Assembly (NCBI GenBank): GCA_030267565.1
Contig: BRXU01000006.1
Coordinates: 1,786,001 to 1,850,000 of the forward strand
Source of the DNA: Pleodorina starrii
Lineage: Eukaryota; Chlorophyta; Chlorophyceae; Chlamydomonadales; Volvocaceae
Direction of reading: 5' to 3'
DNA: 64,000 nucleotides
Under the pieces are notes generated by a model. It did not search any database, was not told the origin of the DNA, and saw only the letters and a list, made by a program, of their open reading frames with translations. Shown piece by piece: positions 1 to 13,649 of this stretch (the stretch's first letter is position 1; every line of letters starts with the position of its first letter). The position numbers and the translations under genes are program-made.

Positions 1-2382
1 CCGCCGTGCGATCTGATAGTCGGGCGGGCGGTTATTAGTTGGGCGGGTGCGGGCGGCAGCTGCATCGGCACATGACTGAAGCAGGCTGGAAGCGGCAGCG
101 GAATGGCTCACGGATCGGAAGTCCGATGGACCACCACTCATCATCAGCAGCCGCAAGCTCGCCTTCGTTCGTACACGCACAAGTGGTGCATACCCTTTAA
201 ATGCGCACACTTATGAGTGGCATGTACACGCAGTTACGCAGTTACAAACTAACAGTGTTCAGGTGATCAAAGACACCCGTGTCGCACCATCGCCACCGGA
301 CGCGCGGGAGCGCGTTCTTCTGCTGCTTGCGTGGGACACCTACCTTGCGGTTGCAGCTGCATTTTCCTGGACTTCAAAGTGCAGCGGGCTTGTTCCAACC
401 AACCAGCCAACGCTATCTATTGGACGCCTAGCCGAGCTGCCGGAGTCAAGGACGACGCCGGTAAGCTGCTGGAGTGCCGTTTACATATGCGTACGTACGT
501 ATATAGATATGTATACCAAGCGTACAGCTGGATGGCGAACACAAGCAAGAGGTTGAGAGATGCGTTACGCACATACAAAGGCCGCCCTGCTGCCGCCACG
601 CATCCATGTGCGTGCAATTGATTTTCCGGCAGCCGCATGTACTCAGTGGACCCCGTCGTCGCGCGCTCGTTACATTTGAGAAGCAAGGTCGAGTGCGTGA
701 TAGATGCAAGACAGATTCAGTTAGTTGCTTCTGGTCCATGCATTATTCCCACCCGCCGGCTCGCATTTTGCCTGCAGATCAAGTCACCACAAGAAAGTTA
801 CGGGCCGGCCAAACGCAAAATGAAGCTCCTGTCATTCCTGCTGGCGGCACTTGCGTGCGTCGCCGTCATCCTGTACGGCAACGTGCCCGCTGTCACCGCC
901 AGCCAGCGCGATACCTCAAACCACCTGCCAGAAATCCATCACCTACGTTTGGGACGAGCGCAACAACGCCCTTGGGCCCGGCTCGTGTGAGACTGTGTAC
1001 AACAGCTGTGATTGCCGTGGCGTCCGCCGATGCATTAATGGCTACTGCACCGACGTTCCGACATCTGGTCATAGGCGGGCCTTGCTGAGGGGCGATGGGG
1101 TGACGGGCAAATGAGCAGCTGGTTAATTCCACCAGCAAGCACGCACGTACGTAGACTTGTGTCTTAGTATGTCTGTACGCTTTTATTTATTACACACGCG
1201 CGGGGCCCATGTATCTATTCCCGCCACCGTTGGTCGGTGGAAGGCTGGATGAAGGAGGGCCCTGCTGCGTATGTACACGCAGCGGTTAGTACCAGTCGCG
1301 CTGCAGTAGTAGCGGGTTGTGACGTTCGTGCTGGCCTAGCTAGCTGGCATGCAGCCCATCTACCGGCGGCATCGATGAGAGAGTAATGAGGGCGACACGC
1401 ACGGCAGCCGCGCCCTCGCCGTCCATGTATCTGTTAGTTCAGGCATTCCTTTCTGTGGTAGTAATATATGAAGTTCTGGGCGCCTTATGTGTGGTCTGCG
1501 TCACAGACGGCGGGCATGCCAAACGATTGAAGACCGACATATACAATCGTGTGTTTCATTATAGTTGTGTACGTTCGTAGATCGATCTCTATCTAGATTT
1601 ATTCAGACAGATATAGAAACCCTCGGTTTGAGTGCCACGCCCTGAAAGGAATGGGCGCGTGTTCCTTACCCGCGGGCTTTGGTACGTACGTGATGAGCCG
1701 TTGGTCATCTGGCAACGGCGGGCGTAGACTATGGCTGGCTGGGTAGGTTCAAATAATGATTCGCCGCGTATGTAACCTTCCAACACCTGGTAACCGACGT
1801 ATGTTTGTACGCTCGCTCTATCTGTCATCAACACATGCTCTGGACATACATGCGTTGGACAAGACGGAAATACATCAGTGCCATGCGCCTTGAGTGAGGC
1901 CACACAAGCAAAGTAATGTGATCAGTCCATTCGCCCTGATCCGTTCGCACTTGGACCAAATAATAATGCTGGCTGAACCTGGTACATGCATGAACACCGA
2001 GATGGGGCTTAACTTATGTGGCGCCAAAGAAACCAACCTACCAATAGCACACACCTAGGTGGGTAGGTGTTGCTCCATCTATCGTCTACGTACCAGCCAT
2101 GGGTGCTGCTGGGAAGGGTACATAAACAGCAGGACGGCAAAGGCTAAACTGGCAGTTGAAGGTTTGGCAGCAGCGGCATTATTTATGTGAACGAGCAGTC
2201 GAACGGAGCGCATCCTAACGGTTAGGCTAGTCGCATCCTATCCCTATGCCGTCCGCTTCCTTGATTAGCTGCGGTTACATTGGAATTACGTAAATGCGAA
2301 CACACGCCGCGCAGCAGTCGCTCCATCGATCGCTTGTCATCACGTCCCGCACCATCCGTTGTAGGTGACACGCAGACACCTT
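1..2382 (+). repeat. Array unit 1 (right end deleted)
   Basis: It has a single copy of the internal ~160-bp block and terminal-type variants (CTGGATGAAGG; GCAGCTGGTTAATTCC; GGAATGGGCGCG) that recur only in units 13 and/or 14. The peptide copy inside is frameshifted. The unit is cut at CAGACACCTT, where it joins the middle of a peptide gene. Apart from that copy I see no gene. Confidence 0.9.
820..1114 (+). pseudogene. Secreted six-Cys peptide, copy 1, frameshifted
   Basis: The signal-peptide half (MKLLSFLLAALACV...) is intact. A 4-bp duplication (CCAG) at the signal cleavage region, ACCGCCAGCCAGCGCG, shifts the frame, and translation ends at 990 after 56 residues with none of the mature cysteines in register. 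The original frame resumes to the usual stop at 1112-1114. A CTCAAACC/CTCCAACC difference lies nearby. Confidence 0.7.
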
Positions 2383-2496
2383 AACAGCTGTGATTGCCGT
2401 GGCGTCCGCCGATGCATTAATGGCTACTGCACCGACGTTCCGACATCTGGTCATAGGCGGGCCTTGCTGAGGGGCGATGGGGTGACGGGCAAATGA
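2383..2496 (+). pseudogene. Secreted six-Cys peptide, copy 2, 3' fragment
   Basis: Only the codons from about Asn60 to the stop remain (NSCDCRGVRRCINGYC onward), joined directly to unrelated unit sequence at 2382/2383. The start, signal peptide, leader and promoter region were removed by the deletion between units 1 and 2. Confidence 0.75.
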
Positions 2497-4405
2497 GCAG
2501 CAGGTTAATTCCACCAGCAAGCACGCACGTACGTAGACTTGTGTCTTATTATGTCTGCGTGTACGCTTTTATAAATTACACACGCGCGGGGCCCATGTAT
2601 CTGTTCCCGCCACCGTCGCGGGCCTTGCTGAGGGGCGATGGGGTGACGGGCAAATGAGCAGCAGGTTAATTCCACCAGCAAGCACGCACGTACGTAGATT
2701 TGTGTCTTATTATGTCTGTACGCTTTTATTTATTACACACGCGCGGGGCCCATGTATCTATTCCCGCCACCGTCGGTCGGTGGAAGGCTGGATTATGGAG
2801 GGCCCTGCTGCGTATGTACACGCAGCGGTTAGTACCAGTAGCGCTGCAGTAGTAGCGGGTTGTGACGTTCGTGCTGGCCTAGCTAGCTGGCATGCAGCCC
2901 ATCTACCGGCGGCATCGATGAGCGAGAGTAATGAGGGCGACACGCACGGCAGCCGCGCCCTCGCCGTCCATGTATCTGTTAGTTCAGGCATTCCTTTCTG
3001 TGGTAGTAATATATGAAGTTCTGGGCGCCTTATGTGTGGTATGCGTCACAGACGGCATGCCAAACGATTGAAGACCGACATATATAATCGTGTGTTTCAT
3101 TATAGTTGTGTACGTTCGTAGATCGATCTCGATCTAGGTTTATTCAGACAGATATAGAAACCCTCGGTTCGAGTGCCACGCCCTGAAAGGAAGGGGCGCG
3201 TGTTCCTACCCGCGGGCTTTGGTACGTACGTGATGAGCCGTTGGTCATCTGGCAACGGCGGGCGTAGACTATGGCTGGCTGGGTAGGTTCAAATAATAAT
3301 TCGCCGCGTATGTACCCTTCCAACACCTGGTAACCTACGTATGTTTGTACGCTCGCTCCATCTGTCATCAACACATGCTCTGGACATACATGCGTTGGAC
3401 AAGACGGAAATATATCAGTGCCATGCGCCTTGAGTGAGGCCACACAAGCAAAGTAATGTGATCAGTCCATTCGCCCTGATCCGTTCGCACTTGGACCAAA
3501 TAATAATTCTGGCTGAACCTGGTACATGCATGAACACCGAGATGGGGCTTAACTTATGTGGCGCCAAAGAAACCAACCTACCAATAGCACACACCTAGGT
3601 GGGTAGGTGTTGCTCCATCTATCGTCTACGTACCAGCCATGGGTGCTGCTGGGAAGGGTACATAAACAGCAGGACGGCAAAGGCTAAACTGGCAGTTGAA
3701 GGTTTGGCAGCAGCGGCATTAATTATGTGAACGAGCAGTCGAACGGAGCGCATCCTAACGGTTAGGCTAGTCGCATCCTGTCCCTATGCCGTCCGCTTCC
3801 TTGATAAGCTGCGGTTACATTGGAATTACGTAAATGCGAACACACGCCGCGCAGCAGTCGCTCCATCGATCGCTTGTCATCACGTCCCGCACCATCCGTT
3901 GTAGGTGACACGCAGACACCTTCGCACATGTACCGCAGTGACCGCCCATCTATCGCCCGGTCGGCCAATCAACCAACCGTCGACGACCGACCGTCGGCCT
4001 TCCGACTGCGACCCATCGCCGCCCGTGTGCTTTCCGGACTTGTCGCATATGTACTCGGAATGCATATTCATGACTGCTCATCACAACACGTTCCGGCACG
4101 AACAAGTAGACATACGGAGCGAAATTTGTTTGCTTGCGAATGTAAGCGCACGCGCGTGCGTGGTTGGTGCGTAGGCTGGGACACGGATCAGCCGCGCGCA
4201 GTCAAGCAAGCGGGCGTTTGTAGCCCCAATCCGTCCAAACATGCAGCGGTGGCCTCGACGCACGCGCGCGCGGGTCATACACAAAATACTCGTGCCGCCA
4301 GTGCCTGCCTGGCAGATACCTGCGTGCAGTGTGCACGACAATGCATGGTATGCCGATACACATCATTGGCGGGCGAAAATGTATGGGCTGGAAAATGCGC
4401 AGTCG
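2383..4405 (+). repeat. Array unit 2 (left end deleted)
   Basis: It begins inside the peptide gene (AACAGCTGTG...) directly after the unit 1 breakpoint, so about 1.48 kb relative to two complete units is missing. It has two copies of the internal block. The rest (2500-4405) is non-coding unit sequence. Confidence 0.9.
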
Positions 4406-7400
4406 CCGCCGTGCGATCTGATAGTCGGGCGGGCGGTTATTAGTTGGGCGGGTGCGGGCGGCAGCTGCATCGGCACATGACTGAAGCAGGCTGGAAGCGG
4501 CAGCGGAATGGCTCACGGATCGGAAGTCCGATGGACCACCACTCATCATCAGCAGCCGCAAGCTCGCCTTCGTTCGTACACGCACAAGTGGTGCATACCC
4601 TTTAAATGCGCACACTTATGAGTGGCATGTACACGCAGTTACGTGAACCAAACTAACAGTGTTCAGGTGATCAAGGACACCCGTGTCGCACCATCGCCAC
4701 CGGACGCGCGGGAGCGCGTTCTTCTGCTGCTTGCGTGGGACACCTACCTTGCGGTTGCAGCTGCATTTTCCTGGACTTCAAAGTGCAGCGGGCTTGTTCC
4801 AACCAACCAACGCTATCTATTGGACGCCTAGCCGAGCTGCCGGAGTCAAGGACGACGCCGGTAAGCTGCTGGAGTGCCGTTTACATATGCGTACGTACGT
4901 ATATAGATATGTATACCAAGCGTACAGCTGGATGGCAAACACAAGAGGTTGAGAGATGCGTTACGCACATACAAAGGCCGCCCTGCTGCCGCCACGCATC
5001 CATGTGCGTGCAATTGATTTTCCGGCAGCCGCATGTACTCAGTGGACCCCGTCGTCGCGCGCTCGTTACATTTGAGAAGCAAGGTCGAGTGCGTGATAGA
5101 TGCAAGACAGATTCAGTTAGTTGCTTCTGGTCCATGCATTATTCCCACCCGCCGGCTCGCATTTTGCCTGCAGATCAAGTCACCACAAGAAAGTTACGGG
5201 CCGGCCAAACGCAAAATGAAGCTCCTGTCATTCCTGCTGGCGGCACTTGCGTGCGTCGCCGTCATCCTGTACGGCAACGTGCCCGCTGTCACCGCCAGCC
5301 AGCGCGATACCTCAAACCACCTGCCAGAAATCCATCACCTACGTTTGGGACGAGCGCAACAACGCCCTTGGGCCCGGCTCGTGTGAGACTGTGTACAACA
5401 GCTGTGATTGCCGTGGCGTCCGCCGATGCATTAATGGCTACTGCACCGACGTTCCGACATCTGGTCATAGGCGGGCCTTGCTGAGGGGCGATGGGGTGAC
5501 GGGCAAATGAGCAGCAGGTTAATTCCACCAGCAAGCACGCACGTACGTAGACTTGTGTCTTATTATGTCTGCGTGTACGCTTTTATAAATTACACACGCG
5601 CGGGGCCCATGTATCTGTTCCCGCCACCGTCGCGGGCCTTGCTGAGGGGCGATGGGGTGACGGGCAAATGAGCAGCAGGTTAATTCCACCAGCAAGCACG
5701 CACGTACGTAGATTTGTGTCTTATTATGTCTGTACGCTTTTATTTATTACACACGCGCGGGGCCCATGTATCTATTCCCGCCACCGTCGGTCGGTGGAAG
5801 GCTGGATTAAGGAGGGCCCTGCTGCGTATGTACACGCAGCGGTTAGTACCAGTAGCGCTGCAGTAGTAGCGGGTTGTGACGTTCGTGCTGGCCTAGCTAG
5901 CTGGCATGCAGCCCATCTACCGGCGGCATCGATGAGCGAGAGTAATGAGGGCGACACGCACGGCAGCCGCGCCCTCGCCGTCCATGTATCTGTTAGTTCA
6001 GGCATTCCTTTCTGTGGTAGTAATATATGAAGTTCTGGGCGCCTTATGTGTGGTATGCGTCACAGACGGCATGCCAAACGATTGAAGACCGACATATATA
6101 ATCGTGTGTTTCATTATAGTTGTGTACGTTCGTAGATCGATCTCGATCTAGGTTTATTCAGACAGATATAGAAACCCTCGGTTCGAGTGCCACGCCCTGA
6201 AAGGAAGGGGCGCGTGTTCCTACCCGCGGGCTTTGGTACGTACGTGATGAGCCGTTGGTCATCTGGCAACGGCGGGCGTAGACTATGGCTGGCTGGGTAG
6301 GTTCAAATAATAATTCGCCGCGTATGTACCCTTCCAACACCTGGTAACCTACGTATGTTTGTACGCTCGCTCCATCTGTCATCAACACATGCTCTGGACA
6401 TACATGCGTTGGACAAGACGGAAATATATCAGTGCCATGCGCCTTGAGTGAGGCCACACAAGCAAAGTAATGTGATCAGTCCATTCGCCCTGATCCGTTC
6501 GCACTTGGACCAAATAATAATGCTGGCTGAACCTGGTACATGCATGAACACCGAGATGGGGCTTAACTTATGTGGCGCCAAAGAAACCAACCTACCAATA
6601 GCACACACCTAGGTGGGTAGGTGTTGCTCCATCTATCGTCTACGTACCAGCCATGGGTGCTGCTGGGAAGGGTACATAAACAGCAGGACGGCAAAGGCTA
6701 AACTGGCAGTTGAAGGTTTGGCAGCAGCGGCATTATTTATGTGAACGAGCAGTCGAACGGAGCGCATCCTAACGGTTAGGCTAGTCGCATCCTATCCCTA
6801 TGCCGTCCGCTTCCTTGATTAGCTGCGGTTACATTGGAATTACGTAAATGCGAACACACGCCGCGCAGCAGTCGCTCCATCGATCGCTTGTCATCACGTC
6901 CCGCACCATCCGTTGTAGGTGACACGCAGACACCTTCGCACATGTACCGCAGTGACCGCCCATCTATCGCCCGGTCGGCCAATCAACCAACCGTCGACGA
7001 CCGACCGTCGGCCTTCCGACTGCGACCCATCGCCGCCCGTGTGCTTTCCGGACTTGTCGCATATGTACTCGGAATGCATATTCATGACTGCTCATCACAA
7101 CACGTTCCGGCACGAACAAGTAGACATACGGAGCGAAATTTGTTTGCTTGCGAATGTAAGCGCACGCGCGTGCGTGGTTGGTGCGTAGGCTGGGACACGG
7201 ATCAGCCGCGCGCAGTCAAGCAAGCGGGCGTTTGTAGCCCCAATCCGTCCAAACATGCAGCGGTGGCCTCGACGCACGCGCGCGCGGGTCATACACAAAA
7301 TACTCGTGCCGCCAGTGCCTGCCTGGCAGATACCTGCGTGCAGTGTGCACGACAATGCATGGTATGCCGATACACATCATTGGCGGGCGAAAATGTATGG

Positions 7401-7419
7401 GCTGGAAAATGCGCAGTCG
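4406..7419 (+). repeat. Array unit 3, left subtype
   Basis: 3014 bp. It has left-subtype marks: CCGCCGTGCG at the start, GAAGCAGGCTGG, TTGCTTCTGG, and ATCCTAACGGTTAGG without the 8-bp insert. The peptide copy is frameshifted. Sequence downstream of 5511 shows no supported gene. Confidence 0.93.
5216..5510 (+). pseudogene. Secreted six-Cys peptide, copy 3, frameshifted
   Basis: It carries the same CCAG duplication as copy 1, so it reads only 56 residues (5216-5386). The distal frame with all six cysteines continues undamaged to 5510. The shared lesion means it arose once and spread through the left-hand units. Confidence 0.7.
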
Positions 7420-10400
7420 CCGCCGTGCGATCTGATAGTCGGGCGGGCGGTTATTAGTTGGGCGGGTGCGGGCGGCAGCTGCATCGGCACATGACTGAAG
7501 CAGGCTGGAAGCGGCAGCGGAATGGCTCACGGATCGGAAGTCCGATGGACCACCACTCATCATCAGCAGCCGCAAGCTCGCCTTCGTTCGTACACGCACA
7601 AGTGGTGCATACCCTTTAAATGCGCACACTTATGAGTGGCATGTACACGCAGTTACGCAGTTACAAACTAACAGTGTTCAGGTGATCAAAGACACCCGTG
7701 TCGCACCATCGCCACCGGACGCGCGGGAGCGCGTTCTTCTGCTGCTTGCGTGGGACACCTACCTTGCGGTTGCAGCTGCATTTTCCTGGACTTCAAAGTG
7801 CAGCGGGCTTGTTCCAACCAACCAACGCTATCTATTGGACGCCTAGCCGAGCTGCCGGAGTCAAGGACGACGCCGGTAAGCTGCTGGAGTGCCGTTTACA
7901 TATGCGTACGTACGTATATAGATATGTATACCAAGCGTACAGCTGGATGGCAAACACAAGAGGTTGAGAGATGCGTTACGCACATACAAAGGCCGCCCTG
8001 CTGCCGCCACGCATCCATGTGCGTGCAATTGATTTTCCGGCAGCCGCATGTACTCAGTGGACCCCGTCGTCGCGCGCTCGTTACATTTGAGAAGCAAGGT
8101 CGAGTGCGTGATAGATGCAAGACAGATTCAGTTAGTTGCTTCTGGTCCATGCATTATTCCCACCCGCCGGCTCGCATTTTGCCTGCAGATCAAGTCACCA
8201 CAAGAAAGTTACGGGCCGGCCAAACGCAAAATGAAGCTCCTGTCATTCCTGCTGGCGGCACTTGCGTGCGTCGCCGTCATCCTGTACGGCAACGTGCCCG
8301 CTGTCACCGCCAGCCAGCGCGATACCTCAAACCACCTGCCAGAAATCCATCACCTACGTTTGGGACGAGCGCAACAACGCCCTTGGGCCCGGCTCGTGTG
8401 AGACTGTGTACAACAGCTGTGATTGCCGTGGCGTCCGCCGATGCATTAATGGCTACTGCACCGACGTTCCGACATCTGGTCATAGGCGGGCCTTGCTGAG
8501 GGGCGATGGGGTGACGGGCAAATGAGCAGCAGGTTAATTCCACCAGCAAGCACGCACGTACGTAGACTTGTGTCTTATTATGTCTGCGTGTACGCTTTTA
8601 TAAATTACACACGCGCGGGGCCCATGTATCTGTTCCCGCCACCGTCGCGGGCCTTGCTGAGGGGCGATGGGGTGACGGGCAAATGAGCAGCAGGTTAATT
8701 CCACCAGCAAGCACGCACGTACGTAGATTTGTGTCTTATTATGTCTGTACGCTTTTATTTATTACACACGCGCGGGGCCCATGTATCTATTCCCGCCACC
8801 GTCGGTCGGTGGAAGGCTGGATTAAGGAGGGCCCTGCTGCGTATGTACACGCAGCGGTTAGTACCAGTAGCGCTGCAGTAGTAGCGGGTTGTGACGTTCG
8901 TGCTGGCCTAGCTAGCTGGCATGCAGCCCATCTACCGGCGGCATCGATGAGCGAGAGTAATGAGGGCGACACGCACGGCAGCCGCGCCCTCGCCGTCCAT
9001 GTATCTGTTAGTTCAGGCATTCCTTTCTGTGGTAGTAATATATGAAGTTCTGGGCGCCTTATGTGTGGTATGCGTCACAGACGGCATGCCAAACGATTGA
9101 AGACCGACATATATAATCGTGTGTTTCATTATAGTTGTGTACGTTCGTAGATCGATCTCGATCTAGGTTTATTCAGACAGATATAGAAACCCTCGGTTCG
9201 AGTGCCACGCCCTGAAAGGAAGGGGCGCGTGTTCCTACCCGCGGGCTTTGGTACGTACGTGATGAGCCGTTGGTCATCTGGCAACGGCGGGCGTAGACTA
9301 TGGCTGGCTGGGTAGGTTCAAATAATAATTCGCCGCGTATGTACCCTTCCAACACCTGGTAACCTACGTATGTTTGTACGCTCGCTCCATCTGTCATCAA
9401 CACATGCTCTGGACATACATGCGTTGGACAAGACGGAAATATATCAGTGCCATGCGCCTTGAGTGAGGCCACACAAGCAAAGCAATGTGATCAGTCCATT
9501 CGCCCTGATCCGTTCGCACTTGGACCAAATAATAATGCTGGCTGAACCTGGTACATGCATGAACACCGAGATGGGGCTTAACTTATGTGGCGCCAAAGAA
9601 ACCAACCTACCAATAGCACACACCTAGGTGGGTAGGTGTTGCTCCATCTATCGTCTACGTACCAGCCATGGGTGCTGCTGGGAAGGGTACATAAACAGCA
9701 GGACGGCAAAGGCTAAACTGGCAGTTGAAGGTTTGGCAGCAGCGGCATTATTTATGTGAACGAGCAGTCGAACGGAGCGCATCCTAACGGTTAGGCTAGT
9801 CGCATCCTATCCCTATGCCGTCCGCTTCCTTGATTAGCTGCGGTTACATTGGAATTACGTAAATGCGAACACACGCCGCGCAGCAGTCGCTCCATCGATC
9901 GCTTGTCATCACGTCCCGCACCATCCGTTGTAGGTGACACGCAGACACCTTCGCACATGTACCGCAGTGACCGCCCATCTATCGCCCGGTCGGCCAATCA
10001 ACCAACCGTCGACGACCGACCGTCGGCCTTCCGACTGCGACCCATCGCCGCCCGTGTGCTTTCCGGACTTGTCGCATATGTACTCGGAATGCATATTCAT
10101 GACTGCTCATCACAACACGTTCCGGCACGAACAAGTAGACATACGGAGCGAAATTTGTTTGCTTGCGAATGTAAGCGCACGCGCGTGCGTGGTTGGTGCG
10201 TAGGCTGGGACACGGATCAGCCGCGCGCAGTCAAGCAAGCGGGCGTTTGTAGCCCCAATCCGTCCAAACATGCAGCGGTGGCCTCGACGCACGCGCGCGC
10301 GGGTCATACACAAAATACTCGTGCCGCCAGTGCCTGCCTGGCAGATACCTGCGTGCAGTGTGCACGACAATGCATGGTATGCCGATACACATCATTGGCG

Positions 10401-10434
10401 GGCGAAAATGTATGGGCTGGAAAATGCGCAGTCG
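7420..10434 (+). repeat. Array unit 4, left subtype
   Basis: 3015 bp and nearly identical to unit 3, including the same 4-bp duplication in the peptide gene. The two are probably products of a very recent duplication. No gene other than that copy is supported. Confidence 0.93.
8231..8525 (+). pseudogene. Secreted six-Cys peptide, copy 4, frameshifted
   Basis: It is identical in structure to copy 3: CCAG duplication, early stop at 8401, distal frame intact to 8525. Confidence 0.7.
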
Positions 10435-11244
10435 CCGCCGTGCGATCTGATAGTCGGGCGGGCGGTTATTAGTTGGGCGGGTGCGGGCGGCAGCTGCATC
10501 GGCACATGACTGAAGCAGGCTGGAAGCGGCAGCGGAATGGCTCACGGATCGGAAGTCCGATGGACCACCACTCATCATCAGCAGCCGCAAGCTCGCCTTC
10601 GTTCGTACACGCACAAGTGGTGCATACCCTTTAAATGCGCACACTTATGAGTGGCATGTACACGCAGTTACGTGAACCAAACTAACAGTGTTCAGGTGAT
10701 CAAGGACACCCGTGTCGCACCATCGCCACCGGACGCGCGGGAGCGCGTTCTTCTGCTGCTTGCGTGGGACACCTACCTTGCGGTTGCAGCTGCATTTTCC
10801 TGGACTTCAAAGTGCAGCGGGCTTGTTCCAACCAACCAACGCTATCTATTGGACGCCTAGCCGAGCTGCCGGAGTCAAGGACGACGCCGGTAAGCTGCTG
10901 GAGTGCCGTTTACATATGCGTACGTACGTATATAGATATGTATACCAAGCGTACAGCTGGATGGCAAACACAAGAGGTTGAGAGATGCGTTACGCACATA
11001 CAAAGGCCGCCCTGCTGCCGCCACGCATCCATGTGCGTGCAATTGATTTTCCGGCAGCCGCATGTACTCAGTGGACCCCGTCGTCGCGCGCTCGTTACAT
11101 TTGAGAAGCAAGGTCGAGTGCGTGATAGATGCAAGACAGATTCAGTTAGTTGCTTGTGGTCCATGCATTATTCCCACCCGCCGGCTCGCATTTTGCCTGC
11201 AGATCAAGTCACCACAAGAAAGTTACGGGCCGGCCAAACGCAAA

Positions 11245-11535
11245 ATGAAGCTCCTGTCATTCCTGCTGGCGGCACTTTCGTGCGTCGCCGTCATCCTGTA
11301 CGGCAACGTGCCCGCTGTCACCGCCAGCGCGATACCTCCAACCACCTGCCAGAAATCCATCACCTACGTTTGGGACGAGCGCAACAACGCCCTTGGGCCC
11401 GGCTCGTGTGAGACTGTGTACAACAGCTGTGATTGCCGTGGCGTCCGCCGATGCATTAATGGCTACTGCACCGACGTTCCGACATCTGGTCATAGGCGGG
11501 CCTTGCTGAGGGGCGATGGGGTGACGGGCAAATGA
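11245..11535 (+). CDS. Secreted six-Cys peptide, copy 5, intact
   Basis: First intact reading frame from the left, 96 residues, beginning MKLLSFLLAALSC. It differs from the central copies by Leu4 instead of Val4. It lacks the CCAG duplication of copies 1, 3 and 4, although its leader is still left-subtype. The predicted leader intron is 10890-11202. Confidence 0.5.
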   Translation: MKLLSFLLAALSCVAVILYGNVPAVTASAIPPTTCQKSITYVWDERNNALGPGSCETVYNSCDCRGVRRCINGYCTDVPTSGHRRALLRGDGVTGK

Positions 11536-13649
11536 GCAGCAGGTTAATTCCACCAGCAAGCACGCACGTACGTAGACTTGTGTCTTATTATGTCTGCGTG
11601 TACGCTTTTATAAATTACACACGCGCGGGGCCCATGTATCTGTTCCCGCCACCGTCGCGGGCCTTGCTGAGGGGCGATGGGGTGACGGGCAAATGAGCAG
11701 CAGGTTAATTCCACCAGCAAGCACGCACGTACATAGATTTGTGTCTTATTATGTCTGTACGCTTTTATTTATTACACACGCGCGGGGCCCATGTATCTAT
11801 TCCCGCCACCGTCGGTCGGTGGAAGGCTGGATTAAGGAGGGCCCTGCTGCGTATGTACACGCAGCGGTTAGTACCAGTAGCGCTGCAGTAGTAGCGGGTT
11901 GTGACGTTCGTGCTGGCCTAGCTAGCTGGCATGCAGCCCATCTACCGGCGGCATCGATGAGCGAGAGTAATGAGGGCGACACGCACGGCAGCCGCGCCCT
12001 CGCCGTCCATGTATCTGTTAGTTCAGGCATTCCTTTCTGTGGTAGTAATATATGAAGTTCTGGGCGCCTTATGTGTGGTATGCGTCACAGACGGCGGGCA
12101 TGCCAAACGATTGAAGACCGACATATATAATCGTGTGTTTCATTATAGTTGTGTACGTTCGTAGATCGATCTCGATCTAGATTTATTCAGACAGATATAG
12201 AAACCCTCGGTTTGAGTGCCACGCCCTGAAAGGAAGGGGCGCGTGTTCCTTACCCGCGGGCTTTGGTACGTACGTGATGAGCCGTTGGTCATCTGGCAAC
12301 GGCGGGCGTAGACTATGGCTGGCTGGGTAGGTTCAAATAATAATTCGCCGCGTATGTACCCTTCCAACACCTGGTAACCTACGTATGTTTGTACGCTCGC
12401 TCTATCTGTCATCAACACATGCTCTGGACATACATGCGTTGGACAAGACGGAAATATATCAGTGCCATGCGCCTTGAGTGAGGCCACACAAGCAAAGTAA
12501 TGTGATCAGTCCATTCGCCCTGATCCGTTCGCACTTGGACCAAATAATAATTCTGGCTGAACCTGGTACATGCATGAACACCGAGATGGGGCTTAACTTA
12601 TGTGGCGCCAAAGAAACCAACCTACCAATAGCACACACCTAGGTGGGTAGGTGTTGCTCCATCTATCGTCTACGTACCAGCCATGGGTGCTGCTGGGAAG
12701 GGTACATAAACAGCAGGACGGCAAAGGCTAAACTGGCAGTTGAAGGTTTGGCAGCAGCGGCATTAATTATGTGAACGAGCAGTCGAACGGAGCGCATCCT
12801 AACGGTTAGGCTAGTCGCATCCTGTCCCTATGCCGTCCGCTTCCTTGATAAGCTGCGGTTACATTGGAATTACGTAAATGCGAACACACGCCGCGCAGCA
12901 GTCGCTCCATCGATCGCTTGTCATCACGTCCCGCACCATCCGTTGTAGGTGACACGCAGACACCTTCGCACATGTACCGCAGTGACCGCCCATCTATCGC
13001 CCGGTCGGCCAATCAACCAACCGTCGACGACCGTCCGTCGGCCTTCCGACTGCGACCCGTCGCCGCCCGTGTGCTTTCCGGACTTGTCGCATATGTACTC
13101 GGAATGCATATTCATGACTGCTCATCACAACACGTTCCGGCACGAACAAGTAGACATACGGAGCGAAATTTGTTTGCTTGCGAATGTAAGCGCACGCGCG
13201 TGCGTGGCTGGTGCGTAGGCTGGGACACGGATCAGCCGCGCGCAGTCAAGCAAGCGGGCGTTTGTAGCCCCAATCCGTCCAAACATGCAGCGGTGGCCTC
13301 GACGCACGCGCGCGCGGGTCATACACAAAATACTCGTGCCGCCAGTGCCTGCCTGGCAGATACCTGCAGTGTGCACGACAATGCATGGTATGCCGATACA
13401 CATCATTTGTAAGACGGGGATTCCGGACTTAGCGCGACGCGCGGGTCCGACCCGTTGGTCACGTAACAACGTGAACCTTCAAAGTAACAGAATCAGACAT
13501 ATTAATAATAAATATTAATACAGTCCAAAGACTAGTGTGGTGTGTCACTAGTTGGAGGAGTTCTCAGAGAGAACACAGAAGATACTTGATCTGTCGTATC
13601 ACGATATGGCACGCGGCTTGGCGAGGGCCGTGAAGTAGAAAAGCTCGTC

